Origin: DATEOR01 sp036279015 | Lineage (GTDB): Bacteria; Actinomycetota; Thermoleophilia; Gaiellales; Gaiellaceae | Direction: 5' to 3' | Length of the DNA stretch: 64,000 nt | Assembly: GCA_036279015.1 (NCBI GenBank) | Contig: DASUJY010000022.1 | Location: forward strand, 50,425-114,424 | Shown here: positions 39,670 to 47,298 of the stretch, piece by piece | How the letters are laid out: the number at the start of each line of letters is the position of its first letter | Numbering within the stretch: the first letter of the stretch is position 1 | Notes under the pieces: model-generated | What the model was told of the DNA's origin: nothing | The model's database searches: none | What the model saw: only the letters and a program-made list of their open reading frames with translations | Program-made: the position numbers and the translations under genes

Positions 39670-41034
39670 GTGGCCGAGACGAAGGTGCTTCTGCCCGAAT
39701 CCGCGCTGCCCGAGCGCTGGTACAACGTCCAGGCCGACATGCCGACCCGGCCGCAGCCGGTGTTGCATCCGGGAACGGGCCAGCCGGTCGGCCCCGACGA
39801 CCTCGCGCCGCTCTTTCCGCTCGAGCTGATCGAGCAGGAAGTCTCGGACGCGGCCGAGATCCCGATTCCGGAGCCGGTGCGGGAGATGCTGAGGCTCTGG
39901 CGACCGACGCCGCTCTACCGCGCCCACCGGCTCGAGCAGGCGATCGGAACGCGCTCGCGCATCTTCTACAAGTACGAGGGGGTCTCGCCGGCGGGGAGCC
40001 ACAAGCCGAACACGGCGGTCGCCCAGGCCTACTACTCGAAGGAGGAAGGCCGCGAGCGCCTCGCCACGGAGACCGGGGCGGGCCAGTGGGGGAGCGCACT
40101 CGCGCTCGCCTGCCGGCTGCTCGGGCTCGAGTGCAAGGTCTACATGGTCGGCGTCTCGTACCGCCAGAAGCCCTACAGGCGCTCCCTCATGGAAACCTGG
40201 GGCGCGAGCGTCGTGGCAAGCCCGTCGGAGGAGACCGGGGCCGGGCAGGCGATCCTCGCCGCCGATCCGGATTCGGCGGGCAGCCTCGGGATCGCCATCT
40301 CGGAGGCGGTCGAGGATGCGGCGGGCCGCGAGGACACCGCCTACGCGCTCGGGAGCGTCCTCAACCATGTCCTGCTCCACCAGACCGTGATCGGGCAGGA
40401 GGCGCTCGCCCAGATGGAGCTGGCGGGCGCCTTCCCGGACCTCGTGGTGGCCTGCGTCGGCGGTGGCTCGAACTTCGCCGGCCTCGCGTTCCCGTTCCTG
40501 CGGGAGAAGATCGCCGGTAGGGAGATCGACGTCCTCGCGTGCGAGCCGGCCGCGTGCCCGACGCTGACCCGCGGCCCGTTCGCCTACGACTTCGGCGACA
40601 CCGGGAAGCTGACGCCGCTCGTTCCGATGCACACGCTCGGGCACGACTTCGTCCCGCCGAGCATCCATGCGGGCGGCCTGCGCTACCACGGTGTCGCGCC
40701 GCTCGTCTCCCAGCTCGTCCTCGACGGGCTCGTGCGGGCGGAGGCCTACGCGCAGAACGACGTCTTCGCCTCGGCGGTCACCTTCGCGGGGAGCGAAGGA
40801 ATCGTTCCGGCACCGGAGGCCGCGCATGCCGTCCACGGCGCGGCGCTCGCGGCGCTCGCGGCTGACGAGGAGGGCCGCGAGCGCACGATCCTGTTCAACC
40901 TCTCCGGCCACGGGCACTTCGACATGGGCGCCTACGACGACTACCTGGCCGGGCGGCTGGAGGACTTCGCCCTGCCCGAGCAGGAGATCGAGCGGGCGCT
41001 GCTCGCGATCGAGGCTCTGCCCAAGCCCGGCTAG
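39670..41034 (+). CDS. trpB: TrpB2-type tryptophan synthase beta chain
   Basis: A 454-residue fold-type II PLP enzyme of the TrpB2 branch, longer at the N-terminus than TrpB1. RPTPLYRAHRLE precedes YKYEGVSPAGSHKPNTA, where the Lys binds PLP; ETGAGQWGSALA, VGGGSNFAG and HAGGLRYHGVAPL follow. TrpB2 proteins convert indole and serine (or phosphoserine) to tryptophan and often work without TrpA. No trpA or other trp gene is adjacent, consistent with that. The start is GTG after a -10 box. It converges with the deaminase gene, sharing four bases. Confidence 0.93.
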   Translation: MAETKVLLPESALPERWYNVQADMPTRPQPVLHPGTGQPVGPDDLAPLFPLELIEQEVSDAAEIPIPEPVREMLRLWRPTPLYRAHRLEQAIGTRSRIFYKYEGVSPAGSHKPNTAVAQAYYSKEEGRERLATETGAGQWGSALALACRLLGLECKVYMVGVSYRQKPYRRSLMETWGASVVASPSEETGAGQAILAADPDSAGSLGIAISEAVEDAAGREDTAYALGSVLNHVLLHQTVIGQEALAQMELAGAFPDLVVACVGGGSNFAGLAFPFLREKIAGREIDVLACEPAACPTLTRGPFAYDFGDTGKLTPLVPMHTLGHDFVPPSIHAGGLRYHGVAPLVSQLVLDGLVRAEAYAQNDVFASAVTFAGSEGIVPAPEAAHAVHGAALAALAADEEGRERTILFNLSGHGHFDMGAYDDYLAGRLEDFALPEQEIERALLAIEALPKPG

Positions 41035-42062
41035 CCGGGCCCGACAACGGCCTCGGCGCCGCAGCCGAGGATGAGCGCTGCGGCAAGGTCGTCCTCGGCG
41101 ACGCCTGCAAGCGCCTGGTGCCGGAGGTCGACCTCGATGTCTGGCCACTCGCCGATCCCGAGCGCACGGGCTCCCTCGGTCGAGCCGATCTCGAGGAGCT
41201 CCGGCACCGGGACGACGTTCCGGCGCAACTCCTGGCGGCGCGCCGTGCCCTCGAGCTCGCGCAGCTCTTCCAGCGGATCGAGACGGATGTTGGAGTCCGA
41301 GCCGATGCAGAGCGGGATGCCCTTGTCGCGGACTCGGGCGACCGGGAGGAAGCCGTCGCCGAGGTTGGCCTCGGTCAGCGGGCAGACGCAGATGCGGGCG
41401 TGCGCCTCGGCGAGGAGGCCGAGCTCGCGCTCGTCAGCGTGCGTGGCGTGGACGACCGTCGTCCGCGGGCCCAGGCAGCCGCTTCGCGCCAGGAGCTCGA
41501 TCGGGCGGAGGCCGTGCTCGGCGAGGCACTCGTCGATCTCCCTCGGCTGCTCGTCGGCGTGGACGTGGAGCACGAGACCCTCGCGTTCGGCGTAGCGCCC
41601 GATCTCCTCGAGCCAGTCGACCGGGCAGGCGCGGACGGAGTGGGGTGAGACGCCGACGCGGGCTCCCGTCTCCCGGAGCGCCTCCACCTGCCGCAGGTAG
41701 TCGGCCGCGGAAGCCTGGCGGAAGCGCTCGAGCCCGCCCCGGGCGTACGCCGAGAGCAGTAGGACGATCGCGATCCCGGCCGCCTCGGCCGCCTCCACGG
41801 CCGCCTTCGCCTCCTCGAAGCCGACGTAGTGGAACTCACCGACCGCCGTGTACCCGGCCGCCCGCATCTCCCGATACGTCGCCTCGTAGTCCCTTCGAAC
41901 CGTGTCCGGGGTCAGACCCCGGGCATGTCCCAACATGACGTCCCGCCAGGCCCAGAAGTCGTCGCCCTCGGCGCGACCCCGCATGGCGCGCTGGAAGGCG
42001 TGGCTGTGGGCCGTGACGAACCCCGGCAGGCGACGGGTCGGCTCGGTGTTCGTTTCGGCCAT
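41031..42062 (-). CDS. HutF-like formimidoylglutamate deiminase, short form
   Basis: A 343-residue amidohydrolase. It begins almost at once with PGFVTAHSHAFQRAMRG, the HxH metal site of HutF-type deaminases, and has GEFHYVGF, LHVHADEQPREIDECLAEHG (part), VVHATHAD and GSDSNIRLDPLEELR. HutF converts N-formimidoyl-glutamate to N-formylglutamate in histidine breakdown. Usual members are about 450 residues with a beta-sandwich split between both ends; here the N-terminal part is absent and the C-terminus stops soon after the barrel. No other hut gene is present, so the substrate is uncertain. One palindromic repeat straddles the start codon and another lies inside the frame (encoding ARGLTPDTV). 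Confidence 0.78.
   Translation of the reverse strand: MAETNTEPTRRLPGFVTAHSHAFQRAMRGRAEGDDFWAWRDVMLGHARGLTPDTVRRDYEATYREMRAAGYTAVGEFHYVGFEEAKAAVEAAEAAGIAIVLLLSAYARGGLERFRQASAADYLRQVEALRETGARVGVSPHSVRACPVDWLEEIGRYAEREGLVLHVHADEQPREIDECLAEHGLRPIELLARSGCLGPRTTVVHATHADERELGLLAEAHARICVCPLTEANLGDGFLPVARVRDKGIPLCIGSDSNIRLDPLEELRELEGTARRQELRRNVVPVPELLEIGSTEGARALGIGEWPDIEVDLRHQALAGVAEDDLAAALILGCGAEAVVGPG
41908..41920. repeat. Palindromic repeat copy 3, inside the HutF-like gene
   Basis: An exact copy of the core GGGGTCAGACCCC, located in the coding part of the deaminase and read as Gly-Leu-Thr-Pro on the minus strand. It is flanked by TGTCC on the left and GGGCATGTCC on the right. Confidence 0.8.
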
Positions 42063-42087
42063 GTCAGGGGTCAGACCCCGGACATGG
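42059..42087. repeat. Palindromic repeat copy 4, spanning the HutF-like start codon
   Basis: A 29-base dyad: outer arms CCATGTC (42059-42065) and GACATGG (42081-42087) enclose the core at 42067-42079. The left arm contains the minus-strand start codon at 42062-42060, so initiation lies within the repeat. Confidence 0.85.
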
Positions 42088-42123
42088 CCCTGGCGGCCGG
42101 CGGAGTGGGCATCGGCGCGAGGC

Positions 42124-42129
42124 TACCAT
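42124..42129 (+). promoter_or_regulatory. -10 box TACCAT for the phosphatidyltransferase gene
   Basis: TACCAT ends nine bases before the ATG at 42139. It would give a leaderless or nearly leaderless transcript. Confidence 0.4.
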
Positions 42130-42138
42130 TGCCTCACC

Positions 42139-42690
42139 ATGGCGACACGAGCCGTGCCCGCGCCCCTCGCGCAGCTTCCGAACGCGCTCACGATCGCCCG
42201 CCTGGCGCTCATCCCGGTGTTCGTCGTCCTCGCCGTTCGCGCCGCTGGCGACGCCAGCTGGGCGGCGGGAGCCGTGTTCGGCGCCGCGGGCATCACCGAC
42301 CAGGTGGACGGCTGGCTGGCGCGCCGCTGGAAGGTCGAGTCCGAGTTCGGCAAGCTCGCCGACCCGCTCGCCGACCGGCTCATGATCGACGTCGCCGTCG
42401 TCCTCCTCTTCGCCTACGACCGGCTGCCCTGGCCCGCGCTCGTCCTGATCGTCGTCCGCGACGGCCTCCTCGTCCTCGGGACGCCGGTGGCCCTGCGCCG
42501 GGGCTACGACTTCTCGGTCAGCTTCCTCGGCAAGGCGGCCACCTGGGTGCTCTACGCGTCGATCGCCTTCATTCTCGTCACCGACGACGGCACCGCGTGG
42601 CCCCTCTGGGTCTTCTGGAGCGGGGTTGCACTCGCCCTCTGCGCGGGAATCCTCTACGGCATGGCAGTCCGGAAGGCGCTGAGAGGATGA
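42139..42690 (+). CDS. CDP-alcohol phosphatidyltransferase (PgsA-like)
   Basis: A 183-residue membrane enzyme with four to five helices. The family signature D-G-x2-A-R-x8-G-x3-D-x3-D is complete: DGWLARRWKVESEFGKLADP and then LAD, preceded by AGITDQV. It transfers a phosphatidyl group from CDP-diacylglycerol (made by CdsA) to an alcohol, most often glycerol-3-phosphate or inositol phosphate. The small size and PNALTIARLALIPVF opening fit PgsA or cardiolipin-type enzymes; the acceptor is not determined. Its stop overlaps the next start (ATGA), linking it to the nucleotidyltransferase fusion. Confidence 0.88.
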   Translation: MATRAVPAPLAQLPNALTIARLALIPVFVVLAVRAAGDASWAAGAVFGAAGITDQVDGWLARRWKVESEFGKLADPLADRLMIDVAVVLLFAYDRLPWPALVLIVVRDGLLVLGTPVALRRGYDFSVSFLGKAATWVLYASIAFILVTDDGTAWPLWVFWSGVALALCAGILYGMAVRKALRG

Positions 42691-45203
42691 AGGCCGTCGT
42701 GATGGCCGGAGGGGAGGGGACGCGCCTGCGGCCGCTCACCTCGAACCAGCCGAAGCCGATGGTTCCGATCGTCGGCAAGCCGTGCATGGAGCACATCGTC
42801 GAGCTCCTGAAGAAGCACGGCTTCGAGGACATCGTCGTCACGCTCGCCTTCATGCCGCAGGCGATCCGCGGCTACTTCGGCGCCGGCGAGAGCCACGGCG
42901 TCTCGATCCGCTACTCCGTCGAGGAGTCGCCGATGGGGACGGCCGGCTCCGTGAAGCTCGCCGAGGACGCCCTCGACGAGCCCTTCCTCGTCATCTCGGG
43001 GGACGCGCTCTGCGACATCGACCTCGGCGCGCTCGTCCGCTTCCACGAGGAGAAGGAGGCGCTCGTCACGATCGCCCTCGTCAACGTCGACAACCCGCTC
43101 GAGTTCGGAATCGTCGTGACGGACGAGGACGGCCGCATCGAGCGCTTCCTCGAGAAGCCCTCCTGGGGTCAGGTCTTCACGGACACGATCAACACCGGGA
43201 TCTACGTCGTCCACCCGGAGGTGCTGCGCCACGTCCCGGACGACCGGCCCTACGACTTCTCGAAGGAGCTCTTCCCACTCCTGCTCGAGATGGGAAGGCC
43301 GCTCTACGGCTACGTCGCCGAGGGCTACTGGCAGGACATCGGGAACCTCGACCAGTTCCGGCAGGCGAACTTCGACGCCCTGGAAGAAAGGGTGAAGCTG
43401 CAGACGCCTGGGATCAAGCTCCGCGGCAACGTCTGGGTGGGGGAAGGGGTGGAGCTCGCCGACCTCGAGTCGGTTGCAGGCCCTGCGTTCATTGGCAACT
43501 ACTGCCGGATCGCGCCGCAGGCCTCGGTCGGCCCTTACTCGATCCTCTCGCCGAGCGTCACCCTGCGCGAGCACGCGCACACGACCCGATCGGTCGTCGA
43601 CTCGTCGACCCACATCGGACGGAGCGCGCTCGTCGAGGGGGCGATCGTCGGCAAGTCCTGCGACATCAGGGCGCACGCACGCCTGCACGAAGGCGTGTCC
43701 GTCGGGGACAGCTGCACGATCGGCGAGCAGAGCGTCGTCATGCCGGGGATCCGCATCTACCCTTTCAAGGAAGTCGAGGCGGGCTCGCTCGTCGACCGGA
43801 ACCTGATCTGGGAATCTCGTCTCGCCTCGCGCCTCTTCGGGCGCGACTCGGTCTCGGGCCTCGTGAACGTCGACCTGACGCCGGAGACCGCGCTCCGGAT
43901 CGGCATCGCGCTCGGCACGGCGCTCAAGCGGGGAGTGCGCGTCGTCTCGAGCCGCGACGGCGTCCCCGCCTGTCGCCTCCTCCAGCGCGCCGTCGTCTCC
44001 GGGGTGACGTCCACCGGCGTCGACGTGGCCGACCTGCACGTCATGCCGGCGGCCGTCAACCGTCATTTCCTGAAGAGCGAGCGGCTCGGCGCGGGCGTCC
44101 ATGTTCGGCCCGGGGCCGGGGATCCCGAGGCGATGCAGATCCAGTTCTTCGAGCCGCCCGGGATCCAGGCGACACCCGAGCTGATCAAGGAGATCGAGAA
44201 GCACTTCCTGCGCCAGGAGTTCCGCCGCGCCGCCCACGACGAGGTCGGGAAGATCACGACGCCCGCGCGCGCCGCCGAGCGGTACGCCGAGGACCTCCTG
44301 CGCACTCTCGACGCCGGTGCCATCAAGGCGCGCGGCTTCCGGATCGTGGTCGACTACGCCTTCTCGACGGCGTCGCTCACCTTGCCGATCGTGCTCGGCC
44401 CGCTCGGCGTCGAGGCCGTGTCGGCGCATCCCTTCGGCGGCGAGCAGACGCCACGGCCGAGCCAGGGGATCCGCGAGGCTCTCGGCCAGGCAAAACGCCT
44501 CGTCTCGGCCGTCGGAGCCGACTTCGGCGTCGTCTTCGACCAGTCCGGCGAACGCATCTTCCTCGTCGACGAGCAGGCCCACGAAGTCCCGGTCGAACAG
44601 GAGCTCCTGCTCTTCCTCAGTCTGCTCGCCTCCGACGGCAAGGCCGGGACGCTCGCGCTGCCGGTCACGGTCACGAGCCTCGCCGAGCCGATCGTGAAGG
44701 GGTCGGATCTGACGGTGCAGCGGACGGCTGCCTCGGTCTCGGCGCTCACCCAGGCCTCGGCCGACGACGGCGTCGTCTTCGCGGGCGCGGTCGGCGGCGG
44801 CTTCGTCTTCCCGGAGTTCCTTCCGGCCTACGACGGGATCGCGAGCCTCTGCAACCTGCTCCAGCTGCTCGCGCCGCTCGAGCGACCGCTGTCGGAGCTC
44901 GTCGCCGCGCTGCCGGAGTCGACGGTCGTCCATCACCAGGTGCGCTGCCCCTGGGCCCGCAAGGGCGCCGTCATGCGCGTCCTCACGGAGCGGATGAAGG
45001 GGAAGAAGGTGGATACCCTCGACGGGATCAAGGTGTACGAGCCACGCGGCTGGGCCCAGGTGCTGCCCGACCCGGATGAGCCGCTCGTGCACGTCTACGC
45101 GGAGGGCAAGACGCCCGAGGACGCCGCCGCCCTCGAGAGCGATTTTCTCGCGCTCGTGGAGGAAATCGTCGCCGGCGACGACGACGGGCCCGAGCCGGCC
45201 TAA
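42687..45203 (+). CDS. Sugar-nucleotidyltransferase fused to a degenerate phosphomannomutase domain
   Basis: An 838-residue protein. Residues 1-235 are a nucleotidyltransferase: VVMAGGEGTRLRPLTSNQPK with the GxGTRxRP loop, LVISGDALCDID and EGYWQDIGN. Residues about 250-350 form a left-handed beta-helix (hexapeptide) domain. From 370 a phosphohexomutase-like domain follows (GIALGTALKRGVRVVSSRDG), but its phosphoserine loop (normally TASHNP) reads GVHVRPGAGDPEA and its metal loop (normally DGDGDR) reads FDQSGERIF. So the first domain is likely active (mannose-1-P guanylyl- or glucose-1-P nucleotidyl transfer) and the mutase domain is probably not. Known actinobacterial relatives share this. It overlaps the phosphatidyltransferase gene by four bases. 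Confidence 0.9.
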   Translation: MKAVVMAGGEGTRLRPLTSNQPKPMVPIVGKPCMEHIVELLKKHGFEDIVVTLAFMPQAIRGYFGAGESHGVSIRYSVEESPMGTAGSVKLAEDALDEPFLVISGDALCDIDLGALVRFHEEKEALVTIALVNVDNPLEFGIVVTDEDGRIERFLEKPSWGQVFTDTINTGIYVVHPEVLRHVPDDRPYDFSKELFPLLLEMGRPLYGYVAEGYWQDIGNLDQFRQANFDALEERVKLQTPGIKLRGNVWVGEGVELADLESVAGPAFIGNYCRIAPQASVGPYSILSPSVTLREHAHTTRSVVDSSTHIGRSALVEGAIVGKSCDIRAHARLHEGVSVGDSCTIGEQSVVMPGIRIYPFKEVEAGSLVDRNLIWESRLASRLFGRDSVSGLVNVDLTPETALRIGIALGTALKRGVRVVSSRDGVPACRLLQRAVVSGVTSTGVDVADLHVMPAAVNRHFLKSERLGAGVHVRPGAGDPEAMQIQFFEPPGIQATPELIKEIEKHFLRQEFRRAAHDEVGKITTPARAAERYAEDLLRTLDAGAIKARGFRIVVDYAFSTASLTLPIVLGPLGVEAVSAHPFGGEQTPRPSQGIREALGQAKRLVSAVGADFGVVFDQSGERIFLVDEQAHEVPVEQELLLFLSLLASDGKAGTLALPVTVTSLAEPIVKGSDLTVQRTAASVSALTQASADDGVVFAGAVGGGFVFPEFLPAYDGIASLCNLLQLLAPLERPLSELVAALPESTVVHHQVRCPWARKGAVMRVLTERMKGKKVDTLDGIKVYEPRGWAQVLPDPDEPLVHVYAEGKTPEDAAALESDFLALVEEIVAGDDDGPEPA

Positions 45204-45224
45204 CCCTCAACCCTCAAGTCCAGG

Positions 45225-45253
45225 TTGATGGATTGGCGGGTTCTTGCCATACT
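45225..45253 (+). promoter_or_regulatory. Sigma-70 promoter TTGATG-N17-CATACT
   Basis: TTGATG at 45225-45230 and CATACT at 45248-45253 are 17 bases apart. The expected start near 45260 leaves a leader of about 33 bases containing a GGAG ribosome site before GTG 45293. Confidence 0.55.
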
Positions 45254-45292
45254 GCAGGAGCCCTGCTTCTCCCCGATTCCCGGAGCGGCCTC

Positions 45293-45544
45293 GTGGAAGT
45301 TCTCCCTGATCTCGATTCTCTGTCCGACCAGGAGCTTCGCGACCTGATTCGCGACCTCATGGCGGAAGAGCAAGAGGTGTCGTACCGCCGGCGCATCCTC
45401 CACGGCAAGATCGACATCCTGCGCGCGGAGCTTCAGGCGCGCCTGAAGAAGGACGTGGGGGAGGGCAGGAGCCCCCTCCACGACATCGACGTCGACAAGC
45501 TCGCGGAGATCCTCGCCTCGAAGGCGACCCCGCCCGCCGAGTAG
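45293..45544 (+). CDS. RsiG-like anti-sigma relative with a c-di-GMP-type motif
   Basis: An 83-residue helical protein. After LPDLDSLSDQELRDLI it has a segment in which E26, S30, R33, H37 and D41 match the c-di-GMP-binding pattern E-x3-S-x2-R-x3-Q-x3-D of Streptomyces RsiG, with His replacing Gln. RILHGKIDILRAEL also matches RsiG closely. In Streptomyces RsiG holds sigma WhiG when bound to c-di-GMP; forms with a single motif that act as dimers are reported from Rubrobacter. The start is GTG 45293 with GGAG seven bases upstream, after a good promoter. The partner sigma is not adjacent. The call rests on motif and length; c-di-GMP binding is inferred. Confidence 0.7.
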   Translation: MEVLPDLDSLSDQELRDLIRDLMAEEQEVSYRRRILHGKIDILRAELQARLKKDVGEGRSPLHDIDVDKLAEILASKATPPAE

Positions 45545-45557
45545 CAGTGGCGCCGGC

Positions 45558-46025
45558 ATGAGCCACATCCACTGTCCGGAGTGTGGCTTCCAGAACCCGG
45601 AAGCCGCCAACTACTGCTCGAAGTGCGGTGCGCTCCTCCCGCACGACGAGGCGGGCGACCACACGACCATGAGCTTCACGCCCGACGAGATGACCGAGGA
45701 CGAATCGCTCTCACTCGCCGATCTCCGCATCGAGGGCCCGGCACTCGTCGTCCGCTCCGGCGGCGGGCGCTCCGGAGAGACGTATGCCGTCGAGTCGGAG
45801 CGGCTCGGCATCGGCCGCGGGCCCGAGAACGAAGTCTTCCTCGACGACGTGACCGTCTCCCGGCGCCACGCGGTGCTCGTCCATCGCGACGACGGCTACT
45901 ACATCGACGACGAGGAGAGCCTGAACGGCACCTACGTCAACCGCCGCAGGGTCGAGAGCGCCAAGCTCGAAGACGGCGACGAGCTCCAGATCGGCAAGTA
46001 CCGGCTGACGTTCCTGGAGTCCTAG
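45558..46025 (+). CDS. Zinc-ribbon plus FHA domain protein (GarA-like)
   Basis: A 155-residue protein. A zinc ribbon has Cys at 6, 9, 20 and 23 (HCPECG and YCSKCG). A flexible linker contains TT at 36-37 (GDHTTMSFTPDE), similar in place to the phosphothreonine site of GarA/OdhI. The FHA domain spans about 75-150: LGIGRGPENEVFLDD, VSRRHAVLVH and LNGTYVN. FHA domains bind phosphothreonine, and GarA-type proteins regulate 2-oxoglutarate metabolism when phosphorylated by Ser/Thr kinases. No such kinase is in the window. It sits between the RsiG-like gene and an FtsR-like regulator. Confidence 0.85.
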   Translation: MSHIHCPECGFQNPEAANYCSKCGALLPHDEAGDHTTMSFTPDEMTEDESLSLADLRIEGPALVVRSGGGRSGETYAVESERLGIGRGPENEVFLDDVTVSRRHAVLVHRDDGYYIDDEESLNGTYVNRRRVESAKLEDGDELQIGKYRLTFLES

Positions 46026-46027
46026 CC

Positions 46028-46720
46028 ATGGCCACCGCTGTCTCACGCGTCGATTCCGGCGGTCAGCGAAACCGGCCCCTTACGATCGGCGCGGTCTGCC
46101 GCCGGCTCCAGGACGAGTTCCCGGACATCTCGATCTCGAAGATCCGCTACCTCGAGGACCAGGGCCTGCTCGCGCCGCGGCGGACGCGGGGCGGCTACCG
46201 GCTCTTCACGGAGGACGACGTCGAGCGCCTCCAGACGATCCTCCGCCTCCAGCGCGACGAGTTCCTGCCCCTGCGCGTGATCCGGCAGGAGCTCGCCGGC
46301 CCGCGCCGCAAGTCGCGTCCCCCCTCCGGGCTGGCCGAGCCGGAGCAGGAGCTCGATTTCGACGCCCTCTGCGAGCGCACCGGGGCGACGCCCGCTTTCG
46401 TCCGCGACCTCGAGGACTACGGGCTCCTCGAGCCACGTGGGGAGGGTGGAGGCCGCCACTACCCCGAGCGCGACGTCGAGGTGGTCTCCGCCTGCCTGGA
46501 GCTCTCCCGCTACGGAGTCGAGCCGCGCAACCTGCGTCCCTTCAAGACGGGTGCCGAGCAGGAGGCCGCCAAGCTCGAGCAGATCGTGGCGCCGAAGCTC
46601 CGCTCGCAGAACCCGGACCGCCATCGCGCCGGCCTCGAGGACCTCCAGACGCTCGCGGCGCTCTCGCAGGAGCTGTCCCAGCTTCTCTTCTGGCGAGCGG
46701 TTCGCTCGCTCGTCCACTAG
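46028..46720 (+). CDS. MerR-family regulator (FtsR-like)
   Basis: A 230-residue regulator. A MerR winged HTH lies near residues 15-90: LTIGAVCRRLQDEFPDISIS (part), IRYLEDQGLLAPRRTRGGYR (part) and LFTEDDVERLQTILRLQR. A second MerR-like segment (VRDLEDYGLLEPRG) and a helical effector part follow. The FHA-MerR order and the sequence resemble FtsR of corynebacteria and mycobacteria, which activates ftsZ; ftsZ control is inferred. ATG 46028 lies three bases after the FHA stop, so the two are one unit with Apt probably following. Confidence 0.85.
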   Translation: MATAVSRVDSGGQRNRPLTIGAVCRRLQDEFPDISISKIRYLEDQGLLAPRRTRGGYRLFTEDDVERLQTILRLQRDEFLPLRVIRQELAGPRRKSRPPSGLAEPEQELDFDALCERTGATPAFVRDLEDYGLLEPRGEGGGRHYPERDVEVVSACLELSRYGVEPRNLRPFKTGAEQEAAKLEQIVAPKLRSQNPDRHRAGLEDLQTLAALSQELSQLLFWRAVRSLVH

Positions 46721-46728
46721 GGCCGCCG

Positions 46729-47247
46729 GTGCCCGTCGACCTGAGCTCGAAGATCCGGGACATCCCCGATTTTCCGAAGCGGGGGATCGTCTTCAAGGAC
46801 ATCATGCCGCTGCTTGCCGACGCAGAGGCCATGCACCAGACCGTGGAGGAGCTCGCCGAGTTCGCCGCGCCGCGGAAGCCGGACTACGTGCTCGGCGCGG
46901 AGGCGCGCGGCTTCATCCTCGGCGCCGCGCTCGCCTACCGCCTGAACTGCGGCTTCATCGCCGCGCGCAAGCCGGGCAAGCTTCCCTGGCGCACCGTGAG
47001 CGCCAAGTACGCGCTCGAGTACGGCTTCGACGCGCTCGAGCTCCACGCCGACGCGATCGCGAACGGCGCCCGCGTCCTCGTCCACGACGACCTGCTTGCC
47101 ACCGGAGGGACGGCGAAGGCCAAGGTCGACCTCGTCGAGCAGCTCGGCGGCGAGGTGGTCGGGCTGGCATTCGTGATCGAGCTCGAGTTTCTGCACGGCC
47201 GTGAGAAGCTCAACGGGTACGACGTTTTTTCTCTCCTCAAGTACTGA
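46729..47247 (+). CDS. apt: Adenine phosphoribosyltransferase
   Basis: A 172-residue type I PRTase of normal length. SSKIRDIPDFPKRGIVFKDI, the GAEARGFILGAALAYRL segment, RKPGKLPW and the PRPP loop VLVHDDLLATGGTAKA (range about 105-120) are all typical. It salvages adenine to AMP in the cytoplasm. The GTG start lies eight bases after the MerR gene. Transcription probably ends in the following 50 bases, although no hairpin is clear; a T-run at 47225-47230 lies inside the coding end. Confidence 0.95.
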   Translation: MPVDLSSKIRDIPDFPKRGIVFKDIMPLLADAEAMHQTVEELAEFAAPRKPDYVLGAEARGFILGAALAYRLNCGFIAARKPGKLPWRTVSAKYALEYGFDALELHADAIANGARVLVHDDLLATGGTAKAKVDLVEQLGGEVVGLAFVIELEFLHGREKLNGYDVFSLLKY

Positions 47248-47286
47248 GCGCAACAAAGACTGCGTCTTCCGTCGGACCGGCCGATA

Positions 47287-47292
47287 AATAAT
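47287..47292 (+). promoter_or_regulatory. -10 box AATAAT before the gene at 47299
   Basis: AATAAT (five of six to consensus), in an AT-rich patch unusual here, ends six bases before the ATG at 47299. Confidence 0.5.
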
Positions 47293-47298
47293 CCGGAC

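Noticed and set aside
42654..45092. An 812-codon antisense frame over the nucleotidyltransferase fusion
   Set aside because: Composition typical of antisense high-GC sequence; no recognisable domain.
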